Of a DNA stretch of 64,000 nucleotides, positions 1-24,000 are shown in pieces. Made by a program: the position numbers and the translations under genes. Source of the stretch: Tretioscincus oriximinensis (taxonomy: Eukaryota > Chordata > Lepidosauria > Squamata > Gymnophthalmidae); contig JAJVDF010000466.1 in NCBI GenBank assembly GCA_022410635.1, positions 528,508 through 592,507 of the forward strand. Reading direction: 5' to 3'. Positions within the stretch are counted from its first letter, which is position 1. Each line of letters begins with the position of its first letter. Under the pieces are notes generated by a model. The model was not told the DNA's origin. It saw only the letters and a list, made by a program, of their open reading frames with translations, and did not search any database.

Positions 1-747
1 ATATTTTATTTTCTCCTTATAAATATTCAGACTCATCCAAAATTATACACTTCTTAATTTGCTCTAAAGAAGTGCAATAAAAGAACACTACAGTGCTCTG
101 CAAACATAACAGCTGTAATAAAAGCTCTTATTTTCCTACCATAAAGTTGTTTTCAAGATTAAATTTTACCATTTCTTGTGACTGTTAGATCAAATGACAG
201 TACCTTAAAAGAAAATAGTTCTTGGGCTCTCTTTCCCAGGAACTGATCTCAGTTACAATTTCTCCACTCTACTCATTTACACNCATTGTAATTTCATTTT
301 CACACATTAGAACACATCAAGAGCGTCTGGGAAACCGTACGGTACATGATTTGAGCATCCAATGAATCAGGTAGGATTTAACTCCTGCTGAATTCAACAG
401 ACCTCATTTATGGAACATATGCAAAGGTTTCTGGCAGGAAGCTGCTGCAATCCTATACAAACTCAGAAAATTGCTCCATGCAATATTATGTTGATCTTTT
501 CAATTGTCTGATATTTGATACAATTACATTTCAACTATTGCATTAAGTTTGTGAGATACGGCTCTGTGGTCCATACTATGCAACTAAATCATCAAAACAA
601 TAAAATATGTTGGCTTGTACAGAACTTCACGGGGATCAAAGGCACGGGGGAAATAACGAATTCATTGAAATAACATTGATATAATGACCTCTCTAATATT
701 CATGGCTACAAAGCACAGCAGTTTAGATATACTTTTAAAAAGTTTCT

Positions 748-772
748 GGGGGTGGGTGGGGAGGGGGGGGGG
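748..772 (+). other. G-run cluster, potential G-quadruplex
   Basis: Five G, T, three G, T, four G, A, then a run of about ten G occur within 25 bases. This satisfies the G3+N1-7 pattern for an intramolecular quadruplex on the plus strand, within CUL4A intron 1. Function is not implied. Confidence 0.6.
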
Positions 773-1010
773 TTAAAGAATCTCTATTGCACATTCTGGT
801 TCAAAACTAACACTTTTCTGCGGACTTAGGTGTGACAACCTCCCGTCTGGTGCGCAACAAGAGAAACCAAATGCTTTTAAAAGAAGAGGCGCAGAGAATT
901 AGAAGAGGAAGGGGGAATCCAACGCCATGGAAGCATGGAAGTAAAACTGAGTTGTTATGGGATGAAACGGGGGAGGGGGGGGGTTAGCAGCAGGTCTGCA
1001 ATGAAAGCGC

Positions 1011-1187
1011 TTCTTTCTTCTTCTTCTTCTTCTTCTTCTTCTTCTTCTTCTTCTTCTTCTTCTTCTTCTTCTTCTTCTTCTTTCTTCTTCTTCTTTCTTC
1101 TTCTTTCTTCTTCTTTCTTCTTCTTCTTCTTTCTTCTTCTTCTTTCTTCTTCTTCTTTCTTCTTCTTCTCCTTCTCCTTCTCCTTCC
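1011..1187 (+). repeat. (TTC)n / (GAA)n microsatellite in CUL4A intron 1
   Basis: A nearly pure TTC run (about 1020-1080) is followed by an interrupted TTTCTTCTTC pattern and a CTTCTC end. On the CUL4A sense strand it is a purine GAA tract in the first intron, starting about 45 bp past the exon 1 donor. Long ORFs in this tract (poly-Ser, poly-Glu, poly-Arg) are translation artefacts. Confidence 0.97.
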
Positions 1188-1229
1188 CCGCACATCCTCC
1201 CGAGGTGCCAAAACGGTGGCAAAACCCAC

Positions 1230-1413
1230 CTCGGAAGTTCTTGATGACTAGTTTCTTGGACGTGGCCCCGCCGCCTGCCGCGCCAGCAGCGCCACCCCTT
1301 CGGGCCCCGGCGGTGGCGACGGCGGACAGGGAAGCTGCCGCCTTGGTGAGCCCGTTGGTGTGTCCCACCAAGGCTGACAAGTGCTGCTGCTTCTTCTCAG
1401 GCTCGCCAGCCAT
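1230..1413 (-). CDS. CUL4A: CUL4A coding exon 1 (cullin-4A N-terminus)
   Basis: Cullin-4A is the scaffold of CRL4 ubiquitin ligases, holding DDB1 at its N-terminal side and RBX1 at its C-terminal side. The exon encodes 61 residues beginning MAGEPEKKQQ, then SALVGHTNGLTK, an Ala/Gly-rich low-complexity stretch (somewhat longer than in human) and SKKLVIKNFR, which closely follows the human CUL4A N-terminus. The ATG at 1413 has a good context (A at -3, G at +4); the frame stays open upstream, but the homology begins here. The exon ends with CGAG followed by GTGGGT (phase 1), as expected before the Asp codon of the family. It lies in a GC-rich promoter block and is divergent to PCID2. Only this exon is in the window. 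Confidence 0.93.
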
Positions 1414-2035
1414 GTTCAAGCAGGAAAGGGGCCGGGCGGGCCAGCTGCCCTCCTGCCCTCGCCTCGGAAAAGGCAGGCAAAGAGCCCCTAGGAGGTCTTC
1501 AGGCGCCGCCAGCACTCCAAGGAGAGGGCCGCATAGTTTCGCCTCCACCGAGGCAGGTTCCCGAAGCCGCACTCCTCCGTCCAGCGGCGTCCCGAGCGGC
1601 GGCGGCGGTGGCGGCGGCGGGGCGTCAAGGCCGAAGCAGCGCCCCCTTCCTTCCTCCTTTCCCCGTTGCTGGACAGACTATCGGCGACCGCGATCCGCTC
1701 CCTCCTCCCCTCGGACACCTCACAAAATGGCTCCTCTTCGGGCCGCTGGTATCCAAAGAGGCCGCCGCTCTCCGCCTGATAGGCAGAAAGGAAGGCGGGC
1801 TAGGCGGCCCAGGCAGGGNTGTCTCCCCGGAGGGCTCTCTTCTTCGCTCACGGGACACACGCAAAGGAGGTCGGCGGCTCAGGTGCCGAGGCCCGCCGAC
1901 GGAGGAGCAGCAACGACAGCGAGGCGTTCCTGGGTGCCGGGCTTAGTGGGGTCCCTTCCNTCGAGGCACACCGGCTGGCGGCAGGCAGGAGCCCGGTCGG
2001 TCGCGCTGAGGAGAAAGGGGCGGCACAGGGCTTGA
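1255..2035. promoter_or_regulatory. CUL4A: CpG-rich promoter block of CUL4A
   Basis: High GC and CpG density begins in CUL4A exon 1 and runs upstream of its ATG, including a GGC-repeat patch at about 1598-1621 that would lie in the 5' UTR or proximal promoter. This is typical of a housekeeping CpG-island promoter. No TATA box is evident. The long ORFs here on both strands are GC-driven and not supported as genes. Confidence 0.75.
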
Positions 2036-2460
2036 ATAAAACTCTTGCCTGGCAAAAGTCTCTGGGCGTCTGAATCGCACACTTTTTTTCCTGGCAGGGG
2101 GAATATGCTGCTTTGTAGCACTCTTTTGAGTGGCCAACAACTCGCGTGTGCTTATCCTTCCTCGCAGCTGCTGCGTAAATGTCAGAGACTCGGAGGGACA
2201 CATTGTGCTTCGGTGAAGTTGGCTGACAGTCGAGGCTGTTTAAGTCACACGTTTGATCCCATTTTCAGAGTGAGGGAACACATGAAGGGGCAAGAGGGCC
2301 TCCCTGTCCTCGCTGAGCCCTTAGACTACGCTTTGGCCAGAATAGGAGCCTGCCATTCACACGCTAGTGTAGACTATGGAAGGCCCCTTTCCATACTGGC
2401 ATTTGTAGCTAGTCTCTGATATAACCAGGAAAAGGCTCTGAGGAAGGACATGGCCAAGGG

Positions 2461-2669
2461 TAGGATGACCAGATTACCCCTTTTTGGNGGGGGGGGGGGT
2501 GAAAACCCNGTTTTGGGGTCTCTACTGACTTTTGCTGAGGACAAAAAATATTTATTTTTTCAAAAAAAAAACTTANTTTGAAAAAACATTTTCCTCAGCA
2601 AAAACCAGGAGGCACCCCAAAACTNGGTTTCCACTCCCCCCCNAAAAAGGAGGTCATCTGGTCATCCTA
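2461..2669. mobile_element. Hairpin MITE, copy 1 (TAGGCTGACC family)
   Basis: Left end TAGGATGACCAGATTACCCC and right end GGTCATCTGGTCATCCTA are inverted repeats, and the inner arms (around GGTTTTGGGG and CCTCAGCAAAAACC) also pair, giving a foldback of about 210 bp. CCAAGGG flanks both sides. It has Ns in the G-rich arm. Confidence 0.85.
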
Positions 2670-2689
2670 CCAAGGGGCTATTTTCCAGT

Positions 2690-2962
2690 ATGTCATATTT
2701 ATTTATTTATTTATTTATTTGTATTTATATCCCGCCNTATACCCAAAGGTCTCAGGGCGGCCTACCATAGAGTGGCACACATAGCTTTTGTTGCTTTCTC
2801 CACAACAGACACCCTGTGGAGTAGGTGGGGCTGAGAGAGTTCAAAGAACTGTGACTGGCCCAAGGTCATCCAGCTGGCTTCATGGAGGAGTGGGGAATCG
2901 AACCAGGAGACTATCTGATAAGTTTCCCACACTCAAACCACTACACCAAACTTGCATGGTCT
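2690..2962 (-). mobile_element. Sauria-type tRNA-derived SINE, reverse orientation
   Basis: Read on the minus strand it has a tRNA-like head, the conserved block around CCAGCTGGATGACCTTGGGC, and the block with CTCTCAGCCCCACCTACTCC. It is followed by the CCCTGAGACCTTTGGGTATA and ATTTATATCCCGCC-type tail with a TTTA repeat at its end. Confidence 0.8.
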
Positions 2963-4194
2963 ATAAGCATGGTGGGTAGCCCGCACCATCTCCTATAGCA
3001 ACTGTAAAACCACACCAAGATTAATGAACATTTATTAGAACCATCAAATATGACAGCCAACGAAGGGTTAACAAAGGAAAAGGGGAAAGGAAAACCCTAC
3101 TTGGGTCCATCNTTTCAATAGTCAAGCTTTTATACCCCCATAATTGCCAACTCCTGCCTTTCATTGGTCATTNTCTGATTATTGCAAGTTCTCACCCAAT
3201 TACTAACTGCCAGATAATCATCATCATACAAGCAGTTCCTATTACAGGTAGAGCCAGTCAATCACTGAGTTGACCTTTCAACTCCCAGTACCACATTCTT
3301 TGTTAGCATCCTTTGCTCATTCATCCCTTTGGTTGTTACTTTTAGTGTTGATGCAAACCCCCTCAACCTATATAGCTTGTCCCCTAGCTAACTGTCAGGT
3401 CCATTTTCCCAGGTTAGAGGCCTGCCATCTGCCTTGTGTTCTACACTATAAGTGTTCTTCGATTATGCAGCTGGCACCTAAGGATTCTAATAGTTCCTTC
3501 ACTCAATGATATTAACGTCATTCCCCTTTTCTCATGATTGGAAATTGGAAATTCAACATCCATGCTCTTATTTCACATCACATAANCCAACTAAGCCCAG
3601 CATTGGGGTTTGCTGGATTTTCTACTAAGACTAACACAGCTATTTCTCTGAAATCACAATCCATCTAAANCTACATTAAATATCATTTGTTTGTTGGATA
3701 TTCTGGTCTAAAGCATGAATATTCCTGAATAATGATATATTTTCTTCCGGATTATCCAAGTGTAGTGGAAAAGTTNTGTATAGATCTTTTAAAAGAAATN
3801 TATAATGTATTATTATTAGGTTACNTGCCTTGGGACCAACAGTGAAGTGCGAGATATATAAATTATTTTAAATATATAATGAATAGCGAGCATTGTCTGG
3901 ATGTAGCCCACAAAAATCCACTTCGAAAGAAAGTTCAATTTGTTGAAGTGTACTCTTGCTCTGAAAGTGGCCTAANTCTGGATTAAAATGAAAGTGTGAA
4001 TGCAAGTTGTTCACTTTTGTTTTTATTTAATTAAAAAAATCACATTTGAGTTAGATAACCTGGAAAGAAAATAGTTAGACTCTACTGATATTTATTTATT
4101 CTGAAGCTGGATTAAAACTTTGGTGCTCATTCTAAAAATGATCCCTGTCAAACAGTGAGCTAGTTCTGGAAATGATTCCTTGTTGCCCCACAGT

Positions 4195-4500
4195 ATTAAG
4201 AAGAAGAACTGAGTTTTCATACCTCGCTTTTCTCACCCACAGGGACTCAAAGCAGCTTACAAGAGTATTTTTCACCCAAAGGCTTACGTTCTATCTTCCC
4301 CATCAGGCTGTGGTGGTTCCCATTTATCTAGTTGCAGTCAGTTGCAATTTCTTGCAATTCCAGCTTTCAAATAGCTAGGTTGGCTAGAGCTACAGGCTAG
4401 TAGAAGGTGCTCATCCCTCCCCATGTCCGATACAGGGCCACAAAACCCGATTTCACAGATGAGAGATCATTTCCTTAGCGATCCAATTATTTGCTAATTC
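4195..4500 (-). mobile_element. SINE with Bov-B-like tail, reverse orientation
   Basis: It starts with AGAAGAAGAACTGAG, the reverse complement of the CAGTTCTTCTTCT tail, followed by the AAGCAGCTTACAAG block and the CTGTGGTGGTTCCCAT block seen also at 12186-12555 and 50405-50705. Same family, diverged copies. Confidence 0.75.
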
Positions 4501-5239
4501 NTTCTGGTTCAGTGGGAGAAAATGTATATGGAATATATTTCATCCGCATGCAACTCATTTTAGCAATAAAATCTACCTTGATTTTGGATACACTGTGCAA
4601 TTTTCTTCATAAATCTGAAAATNCTTTGCTATTGCTCTCTTTTGTAACAGTTTATTTTTAAAATCAAGGTTGGAGTTGTCATTGTAGGCAAAGGAGAAAA
4701 CGGCCCTGAGCTTTTGGGACAACAAGCCCAGAATTGGGCAGGATTGAGCTATTATGGGGCTTTGGAAAGTGTGCATTGTAAATAGAAACACAGCATCACA
4801 CAAATGTGAATCGTAATTAAAAAGATTTTTGTCACAGGATAGTAAGTGAAAAAATGCATATTATTTACTTTCCCTTCTTATACCGTCATCAAAATACACT
4901 GTGGTAGAAAAGTCAACATATATGTAGCAAACGTGGATTTTATGGAGTTACATTAGAGTAGCAATTACACAACTGACTGACATAGAATACAAACAGAATA
5001 AATTTAGCACTATCAGTCCTGAGCCTTATTCTGGGTTGTATCTGGGAACAGAACTTGGCCATCCACATTCGGGGCCTGCCATAGGTTACCCAAACACGGC
5101 AGGCTTCTATCCCAAGATACAGCTCAGAAAAGGAGCCATAGAAGCAGAGAAGATCCTAGTTGCTGCCCCTGTCTGGTCATTGCAAATTTACTAGCTGCTG
5201 TCTGCCTCCTGCTGGCAATCCTGACAACAACCAGTTAGT

Positions 5240-5600
5240 TCCTGTTGCTGCTACAGAGAGAAAAGGCCGCGCCCACTCCACTAGGTAGTAACACAAGTTG
5301 CATGGAAGGTGCGACTGAGAGCCATGTCACGTGTCAAGGGCGAAAGGGGGCGGAGCTTGGAGACAACGGCAAATCAGCGAAGAGGAGGGGCGTTACGGCA
5401 GTCTGTCATCGGAAGTCCTGCCGGGCCCGGCTTCGTGTTTTCTCTGCTCGCGTTGGCGCGCGAACGTTTTTCTCGCGGCGCACGGACGGGAAAGCGACCG
5501 GCGTGGCTGCTTTAATTTCACCTGAGGAGCAGGTTTAGCGGTAGGTGCACGTTCCCAATGGAGCGCGCCCGTGCGCATGCTCAGTGTGTGTGGGCGTGTG
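5240..5600 (+). promoter_or_regulatory. PCID2: CpG-rich promoter region of PCID2
   Basis: A GC- and CpG-rich block contains GC boxes (GGGCGGAGC), a CACGTG E-box in the context GTCACGTGTC, an ETS-like CGGAAG, TCTCGCGGCG and an NRF1-like GCGCATGC near 5574. A GAGCAGGTTTAGCG/GTAGGTGC boundary at about 5540 could be the donor of a non-coding first exon spliced to 6896. Housekeeping promoters have this composition. The precise start site cannot be read from sequence. Confidence 0.65.
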
Positions 5601-5964
5601 ACTGATACGTAGTGGATTGTTGGGCTCTCAACATTCTGAAACACAAAAGCCACATTTTAAACACGCGTCCTCGCAGCAGCAGGGAATGAAAGATACTGTT
5701 TGTAAGCTTGTGCTGAGTCCAGCACTGAGTGGCCTGTCCCGCCTCCACGGCGCCCACACGCATGGGAAAAAAACGGAGCTCAAAGGGATTCGAAGCAGTC
5801 GTGTATTGACAGTATGGACGGGCCTGCCAGGCCCAGACGTGAAACAATAACTGCCAGGCCAGCTTCCTGTTCCTGGCAGAATTCTTGTTCCTTGCTTTAC
5901 GTTGTGTTTCTGCCNGCTTTTCTTGGGTGCCTAGCAGCTTCACAAGTAGTAGCAGCAGCCCCAA

Positions 5965-6180
5965 AGTATAGAGAGCCAGTTTGGTGTAGTGGTTAGAGTG
6001 TTGGATTCTTATCTGCTAGTGTCCTGGTTCGATTCCCCACTCCTCCATGAAAGCCAGCTGGGTGACCTTGGGCCAGTCACAGTTCTTTAGAACTCTCTCA
6101 GCCCCACCTACTTCACAGGGTGTCTGTTGTGGAGAAAGCAACAAAAGCTATTTGCGCCACTGTATGGTTGGCTGCCCTGT
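5965..6180 (+). mobile_element. Sauria-type tRNA-derived SINE
   Basis: The head AGAGCCAGTTTGGTGTAGTG contains an A-box-like element, and GGTTCGATTCC matches a Pol III B box. The conserved AGCTGGGTGACCTTGGGCCA and the CTCTCAGCCCCACCTAC block follow. The family is characteristic of squamates. Confidence 0.88.
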
Positions 6181-6654
6181 ATAGGGCTGTTGTGCTGGTG
6201 GTGGGGCCTGCTTGAAATGTAGTCCAAGCAGTGGGCAGCCTCTTCTGACCAGTNTTCTTGGGGGCCTGCCCTGCGGACTACAGCTTCCAGCCTGCACCAC
6301 AGCTAGCCCTAGGAGGGAGGAGGCCTCTTTAGCCAATCTGCACCCTGTCCCGCCCATAGGAAACATTTTTTTCTGCTTACAGGAAGTTGGCTCAGGGATC
6401 TGTCTGTAGGTATGTCTTCATTAAAAGGTGCTGAAAAGGTGCTTTCTGGCATTTAATATGGATTAGAGATTGAAGTGTGTATGCATGCTACCACTTCCAA
6501 GTTGCATTTAATCAATTTCTTCTCAATTTAGCTGTATTCAGCCAGACTAACATGACTACTTCTTTGAAATCTACTTTTACCATTAAAATCAGCAATGTTC
6601 TCTTTGGAGGAATTTTATAGTTTTGTAAAGTNTATCAGGTAGGGCAAACAATTT

Positions 6655-6850
6655 ATATGCTGCATCTATTTGCTCTAGAATATCTAAAGTGACACAGTGG
6701 TACAGCTGTAAAGAGCCCTGGTGTTGCAGCAGAGATGCAGAGTTTGAAGCTCTGTATCAGCTGTGGAGTGGAATAAAAATAAAGCTTGTAAGTTGCTTTG
6801 AATCCCTTGGGTGAGAAAAGCAGAGTATAAAAACCCAGTTCTTGTTCTAA
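6655..6850 (+). mobile_element. SINE fragment with GAGAAAAGC..TATAAAAACCCAG tail
   Basis: Head-like CAGTGGTACAGC and a 3' part ending GTGAGAAAAGCAGAGTATAAAAACCCAGTTCTTG, the Bov-B-like tail shared with other SINEs in the window. It ends about 45 bp before the PCID2 acceptor at 6895. Confidence 0.7.
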
Positions 6851-6934
6851 CATAACAAATCATTCTTAATTGATTTATTTTCTATTTTTTTTCAGTAGAA
6901 GGTGTTGTTTGACTTTTGGACATTTACCACTTCA

Positions 6935-19228
<12,294 letters not shown>

Positions 19229-20548
19229 ATTTACTGAGATGTGCTGCACATGAATTTATGTTTTTCTGAGGCAGTCCTTGCCATATGATGGACATGGCGA
19301 AGATTCTTTAATCTGGGACTGCTGAAGTATTTTTTAGTATTGTTACCAAAATATAAATTTCTCAATCCAGGGGACAGACAAATGAAACTTGTTTCATAAT
19401 GCAGTTCTTTTGAAAGTGCCTTCTTCCACCTACCACCCTATAAAGAGGTTTTGGAATGGCACTGTGGGCATTCAAATGAGACTGTTTATAGAAGACATCT
19501 GTGGATTCAGATGAATGATTCTGTGCTGTAAATTGAATCGGTTACAAACTTTAGAGCCTTCGTTAATTCATTTTTGTTGTTGTATTTAACTGTTTGTAAA
19601 TATTACTGATTGTATCTATATAAAAGTCAGTGTATAATTCTTAAATAACNGCGATCTTTTTTTTCAAAAGCTTTTGTTTATTTTATATATTTTTGGGGAG
19701 TTTGAATTAGATCTGCACTTTTATCCAATTTGATTATAAAAAATAAGGTTACATGATTCATACATTTTCATTTGCCATCTATCTCGCCAGCTTGAAATCT
19801 CAATTTAGAATCTGTTAAAATTACTGTTCACAAGGNAGAAATACATTGAATTTACAAGGACTAGATGTTAATTATTTGCTCATTGCCTTTTATTCACAGG
19901 ATCATTGCATATTGAACTTCCCATCTAGAAACAGTCCAAGGGTATCCTTCCTATCTCTGCTAGACACCATAGTAAAACTTGTAACCATAGACTATGTAAA
20001 ACTTGTAAAGACTATGAACAAACATTATCATAACTTTGGCCCAGAAAAAAGTTCATTTAAGTTGAAAATAGTCAGATTAATTAAATGTTGTGAACAATAC
20101 TTTTCCCCAAACTGTTTATATTGTGTTCTTTCTGATGGTTTTCATTGCTTTGTGAGAAAATATTAGATTACAGTTCCATACCTTTCCATTTACACTGTAA
20201 ATAGGCAAGGCCACTTGCACTGTTCTTTTTGATAGTCATTATAATTTGGCTCATAAAATGAAAACTTCTTTATTCCATATATTAGAGTGGAGTAGATTTT
20301 TGCAGCTCTTTTAAAGAATTCTCTATCACTATTCCAATGGTTTCCATTTTATGAAATAGGGATTTTATTCAGTGTTACAGGATATGATTATTTGAAATTT
20401 AGATGTCGAACTTAATTTTAGTTTTGAGGTCTTGGCTTAAGGAAAGCACAGAAAAGGAACACTGAAGTAAAGAGTTGAGCACGTACATACTTACAATATC
20501 GACTTGTACCTGAATACATTTATAGACTTATTTCCCAGCCACTATTTT
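19229..20548. other. Convergent PCID2-PROZ intergenic / 3' UTR region
   Basis: Holds the 3' ends of both genes. On the minus strand AATAAA signals at 20364-20369 and 20269-20274 lie 180 and 275 nt past the PROZ stop. No other gene is seen; a 106-codon plus-strand ORF at 19846-20166 has no recognisable homology. Confidence 0.6.
20364..20369 (-). terminator. PROZ: Candidate PROZ polyadenylation signal AATAAA
   Basis: TTTATT on the plus strand is AATAAA on the PROZ strand, 180 nt downstream of the TAA stop. A second one lies at 20269-20274. Which is used cannot be told. Confidence 0.5.
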
Positions 20549-21066
20549 TTATTTCATTATTTGTTTAAACCACATCATATATCTTGATATTTTAGTGAAT
20601 ATCAATGTATCCCAGTGATTTGCTTCTGTCGCTTGTGGTTCTAAAATTCCAGTCAGAAACCAAGTACCTTTGTAATCAACTGAAACAAAACTTCCTCCAG
20701 CCAGTATCTCCTTTGGTAACTCATGGTNATAGCCACAGAATTCTCTTGTGATCAGACTTCTGTTGAGTGCTTGCTTGCATTCATTTTCATTGAGATATGA
20801 AATGGACAGTTGAACTGCTGATTCTGTGGACTGGTTTTCATCAACTTGCCAGCCACTAAGTGTGGCTACCCGTTTTGAAAGCAACACATGTTCAGCAAAG
20901 TCTCTCTCTGGAATGCATATGGATAACTGATGTCTGCTGCAGTTAACATGCTTGTTGAGTTCAAGCAATGCCAGGTTGTTCTCGCCTGTTATGTTATCAT
21001 ACCGGATATGTATGTTTATCTTTTTCACATATATTACCTGTTTATCTCTTTGAGACTTGTTAATTC
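20549..21066 (-). CDS. PROZ: PROZ exon 8, C-terminal protease-like region
   Basis: Residues 234-405. It includes [16 protein letters not shown], where Asn stands at the catalytic Asp position, and [18 protein letters not shown], where GDSGGP is replaced. It ends WFKQIMK, TAA. Acceptor TTGCCTGTGCAG, phase 1. Confidence 0.95.
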
Positions 21067-24000
21067 CTGCACAGGCAAGGGATACATTAATTGGTGATTA
21101 TTTATTTATTTATACTTATACCTATACCCCGCCTTATACCTGAAGCTCTCATAATTAAAAATACAATTATAATTAAAACAATTATTTTAAGCTGAGATCA
21201 CATTATTAATAATATTTATTTATAAAGCACCATCAGTGTACATGGCGCTGTACAACACAATGAAATACAAGCAATTATATAAAACAGGTAAAATACAATC
21301 AATAAAATAGATACAAATAAAAATCAATACTAAATACAGTTAACATAGGATAAAATGCAGTGACTAACCGGCATTATCCTATGGTATTATAAGTTTTAGA
21401 AAAATTTAAACGGGAATGGAGGAAATATTGCGGAGATGTGGCGGAAGAAGATTCCAGAGGTGAGGGGCTCTAAGGGAGAATGGATGGAGACCAGGACCAT
21501 GATGTTGCAACCCTAAGCTGAGCAAGGTGCATAGTGGTAGCTGAACAAACGGCTCAAGTGCACTGATGCAGGGAAAGAGAAGAAAGATAGGGGGCAAGGT
21601 TGTTGGGAGTTCGGAAAGTCAGAGTCAAAAGTTTGAAATGAATTCAAGAGAGTAAGGGAAGCCATTGGAGAGATTTAACGACAAGCTTGGTAGATACATC
21701 TTAACAGGAGTGCTGGATTGAAATCAGAAGTTTTGAGTGGGAGACCAATGAGTAGAAGATTGCAGTAATAAAGTTATGAAATTATAAGGGCATGTATGAG
21801 TATTTTGGCTGAATCAATGGAGAGAAGAGGTCGATGTTTAGAGATACAGATATAGAGAAATGGCAAGATTTAGCAACTGAAGCAATATGTGGATTGAAGG
21901 ACAGGGCAGAGTCAAAGGTGACACCCAGACTCCACGCTTCTTGAACAGGAGAAATAGAAGTGTTGATAGAAAAGTTGATGGGTACAGGGGAAGAGNGAGG
22001 AGGAAAAAACAAAAGTTGNGTTTTGGCCATATTTAATTTAAGATGATGTTTAATTAACCATTCAACAGATGGAACAGTTGGGGAAAAGTCAGGAGTGGAG
22101 AAATAAAGCTGAGTATCGTTAGCATACAGATGATAATTAAAACCAAATGAATTAGTAAGAGAGTCAAGAGAAAGAAATATAAAGGGGGAATAGCAAGGAG
22201 CCCAAAACAGCCCTGTAGGACACCAGTGAGGAAAGGAAGGGAAGAAGGAAGATCGTCACGTGTTGATACCTTAAAGGAATGTTTGGAGAGAAAGGAAGAG
22301 AACCAGGAAAAAACACTGCCACGAAAACCCAGACGATGAAGTAGAGTCAAGAGAAGGTCATGATCAATATTGTTGAATGCAGTAGACAAATCAAGAAGAA
22401 TCAGAATAGAGTCCCTGAGATTTAGCAAGAAGTCTTTGGTGATTTTGGTCAAATCTGTTTCGGTGGAGTGAAGTAGGCAGAAGAAGGATGAGAACAGATC
22501 AAGAATTGAACGGAAGCAAGAAAGTCTAAACAGTGTGCGTGGATGACATGTTCAAGTATTTTGACAGTAGCCTGTTTATATTCGGACGGGGAAAAAAAAC
22601 AGATGAAAGGGAGAGTTGACAGTACATAAAAGGTAGGGAAGGACTGTTGGGGTAAAGAAACAGAAGAGATGAAAGGGGATAGAATCAATAGCACACATAG
22701 AGGTATTAGAGGAGTGGATGAAGCTCTCGAGTTCAGAGTGAAGAGGGAGTAAATGTAGAAAAAATTGGGGGAAATGAGGAAGGTTGAAGAGATTGTGGGC
22801 TGGAATGAGAAAGGGGAAATTTAGAGCGGATCATTTTTATATTAGAATTGTCTGCAGAAAAAAGGGGAAGTGGAGGTGCGGGAGGGGCAGAAGAGTAGAA
22901 AATTAGAAAAATGGTGTTGATTAATGGGTGTTTTGTTGAATTAAAGAAGTAAAGTAGGTCTGTTTTTGTTGAGGATGTGGAGAGACAAATTTTTAGTGAA
23001 GACTGTTGGTCCACATTCGGGTTTGCATCAGAGTTGCTCTGCAGCATGTGAGCAACATTGAAGATGACAGGTAGACTGGGTGAGCCATGGTTGTGGTGGG
23101 TCACAGAGGGAACTAGGCTATTAAAGCTGGATGAAAGGGCAGTATTCAAGAGTGAGGCAGGTGTATTCAAAACTGTCATCTAAATTGATCAATCCATAGA
23201 ATGGAACAGAAAGTAGTTTCTTAACAGGCTCATTTAAATTTCACTGTGTAATTTTCTTGCTTATTTCTAAACAATTTGGATTCATAAGCATAGTAGGCTT
23301 CACATCCCTAACCTGCCATAAAGGTCACAATGTGTGACCTTAGGCAAGTCTCAACCTGTCAGCCTCAGAACTTCTCTCTCAGTCTGTGCTGCCTCACAAG
23401 GTTGTTGGGATAAATGAAGATGTACAGAATGTTGTATAGCACCTTGGGATCTCTGGAGAAAAAGTGNGATCTAAATGCCATAAATAGCTTTCAAGCATAC
23501 AAAGAAAACATGAATTGCTCACTGACTAGGACTGACTTCCCATTTAATAATATGAAGCAAATTGTTTTATGTCTCATGAAAAATAACTGTAGTAGGAATT
23601 TGTGTCAGAATCGTGCAGCATGGGGACATTAGTTGAGTGTCTTAAGAAAAACACCATCACACTTGACTTAGATCACCATCTGGAGTTCCTGTTCTCACTA
23701 ACATCAAGTTAGACGACCTTTTCCTTTCATTGAAGATATATTTGATTGGATGATAAGAAACTCAAGAAAAATGCAATTTAAAAAATATTCACTTTGCTGT
23801 CTATAGACTATGCTATAAGAACATAAGAACGTAAGAAGAGCCATACTGGATCAGGCCACAGCCTGATCACACACAGAAGCCCACCAGATGCACCTGGNCA
23901 GTCCGAACAGAGGAAAGCAAAATATGCACCTGTTCATGACCCCCTGTAAATGGTATTTCAGGGGAGTTAATCCGTTTATACTAGTAACATTGTGCTTTGC

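Larger units (their letters stand above)
1..1229 (-). other. 5' part of CUL4A intron 1
   Basis: This stretch lies downstream of the CUL4A exon 1 donor on the minus strand. Apart from a G-rich run at 748-772 and the long TTC/GAA tract at 1011-1187 I see no exon; CUL4A exon 2 must lie outside the window. The sequence is otherwise AT-rich and unremarkable. Confidence 0.7.
1414..5239. other. CUL4A-PCID2 intergenic region
   Basis: Beyond the CpG block (to about 2035) this holds a hairpin MITE (2461-2669), a reverse SINE (2690-2962), a reverse SINE with tRNA-like head (4195-4500) and AT-rich sequence without recognisable exons. The stretches 2040-2460, 2963-4190 and 4500-5239 show nothing I can name; a 124-codon ORF at 2045-2419 has no recognisable homology. 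Confidence 0.5.

Noticed and set aside
1414..1572. Upstream extension of the CUL4A frame (start at about 1572)
   Set aside because: The conserved cullin-4A N-terminus starts at the ATG at 1413, which has a good context; upstream residues have no family match.
935..2035. 366-codon plus-strand ORF with poly-Ser/Phe and Pro/Arg-rich parts
   Set aside because: It is the translation of the TTC repeat plus the antisense of CUL4A exon 1 and its GC-rich promoter; composition is purely nucleotide-driven.
5970..6050. Functional tRNA gene
   Set aside because: A and B boxes are present, but they belong to a SINE head followed by the SINE body; no tRNA cloverleaf with proper acceptor ends is evident.
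22054..22452. Minus-strand ORFs at 21406-23179 as a novel gene in PROZ intron 7
   Set aside because: Together they form the ordered fragments of one decayed L2-type LINE with an L2-like 3' end.
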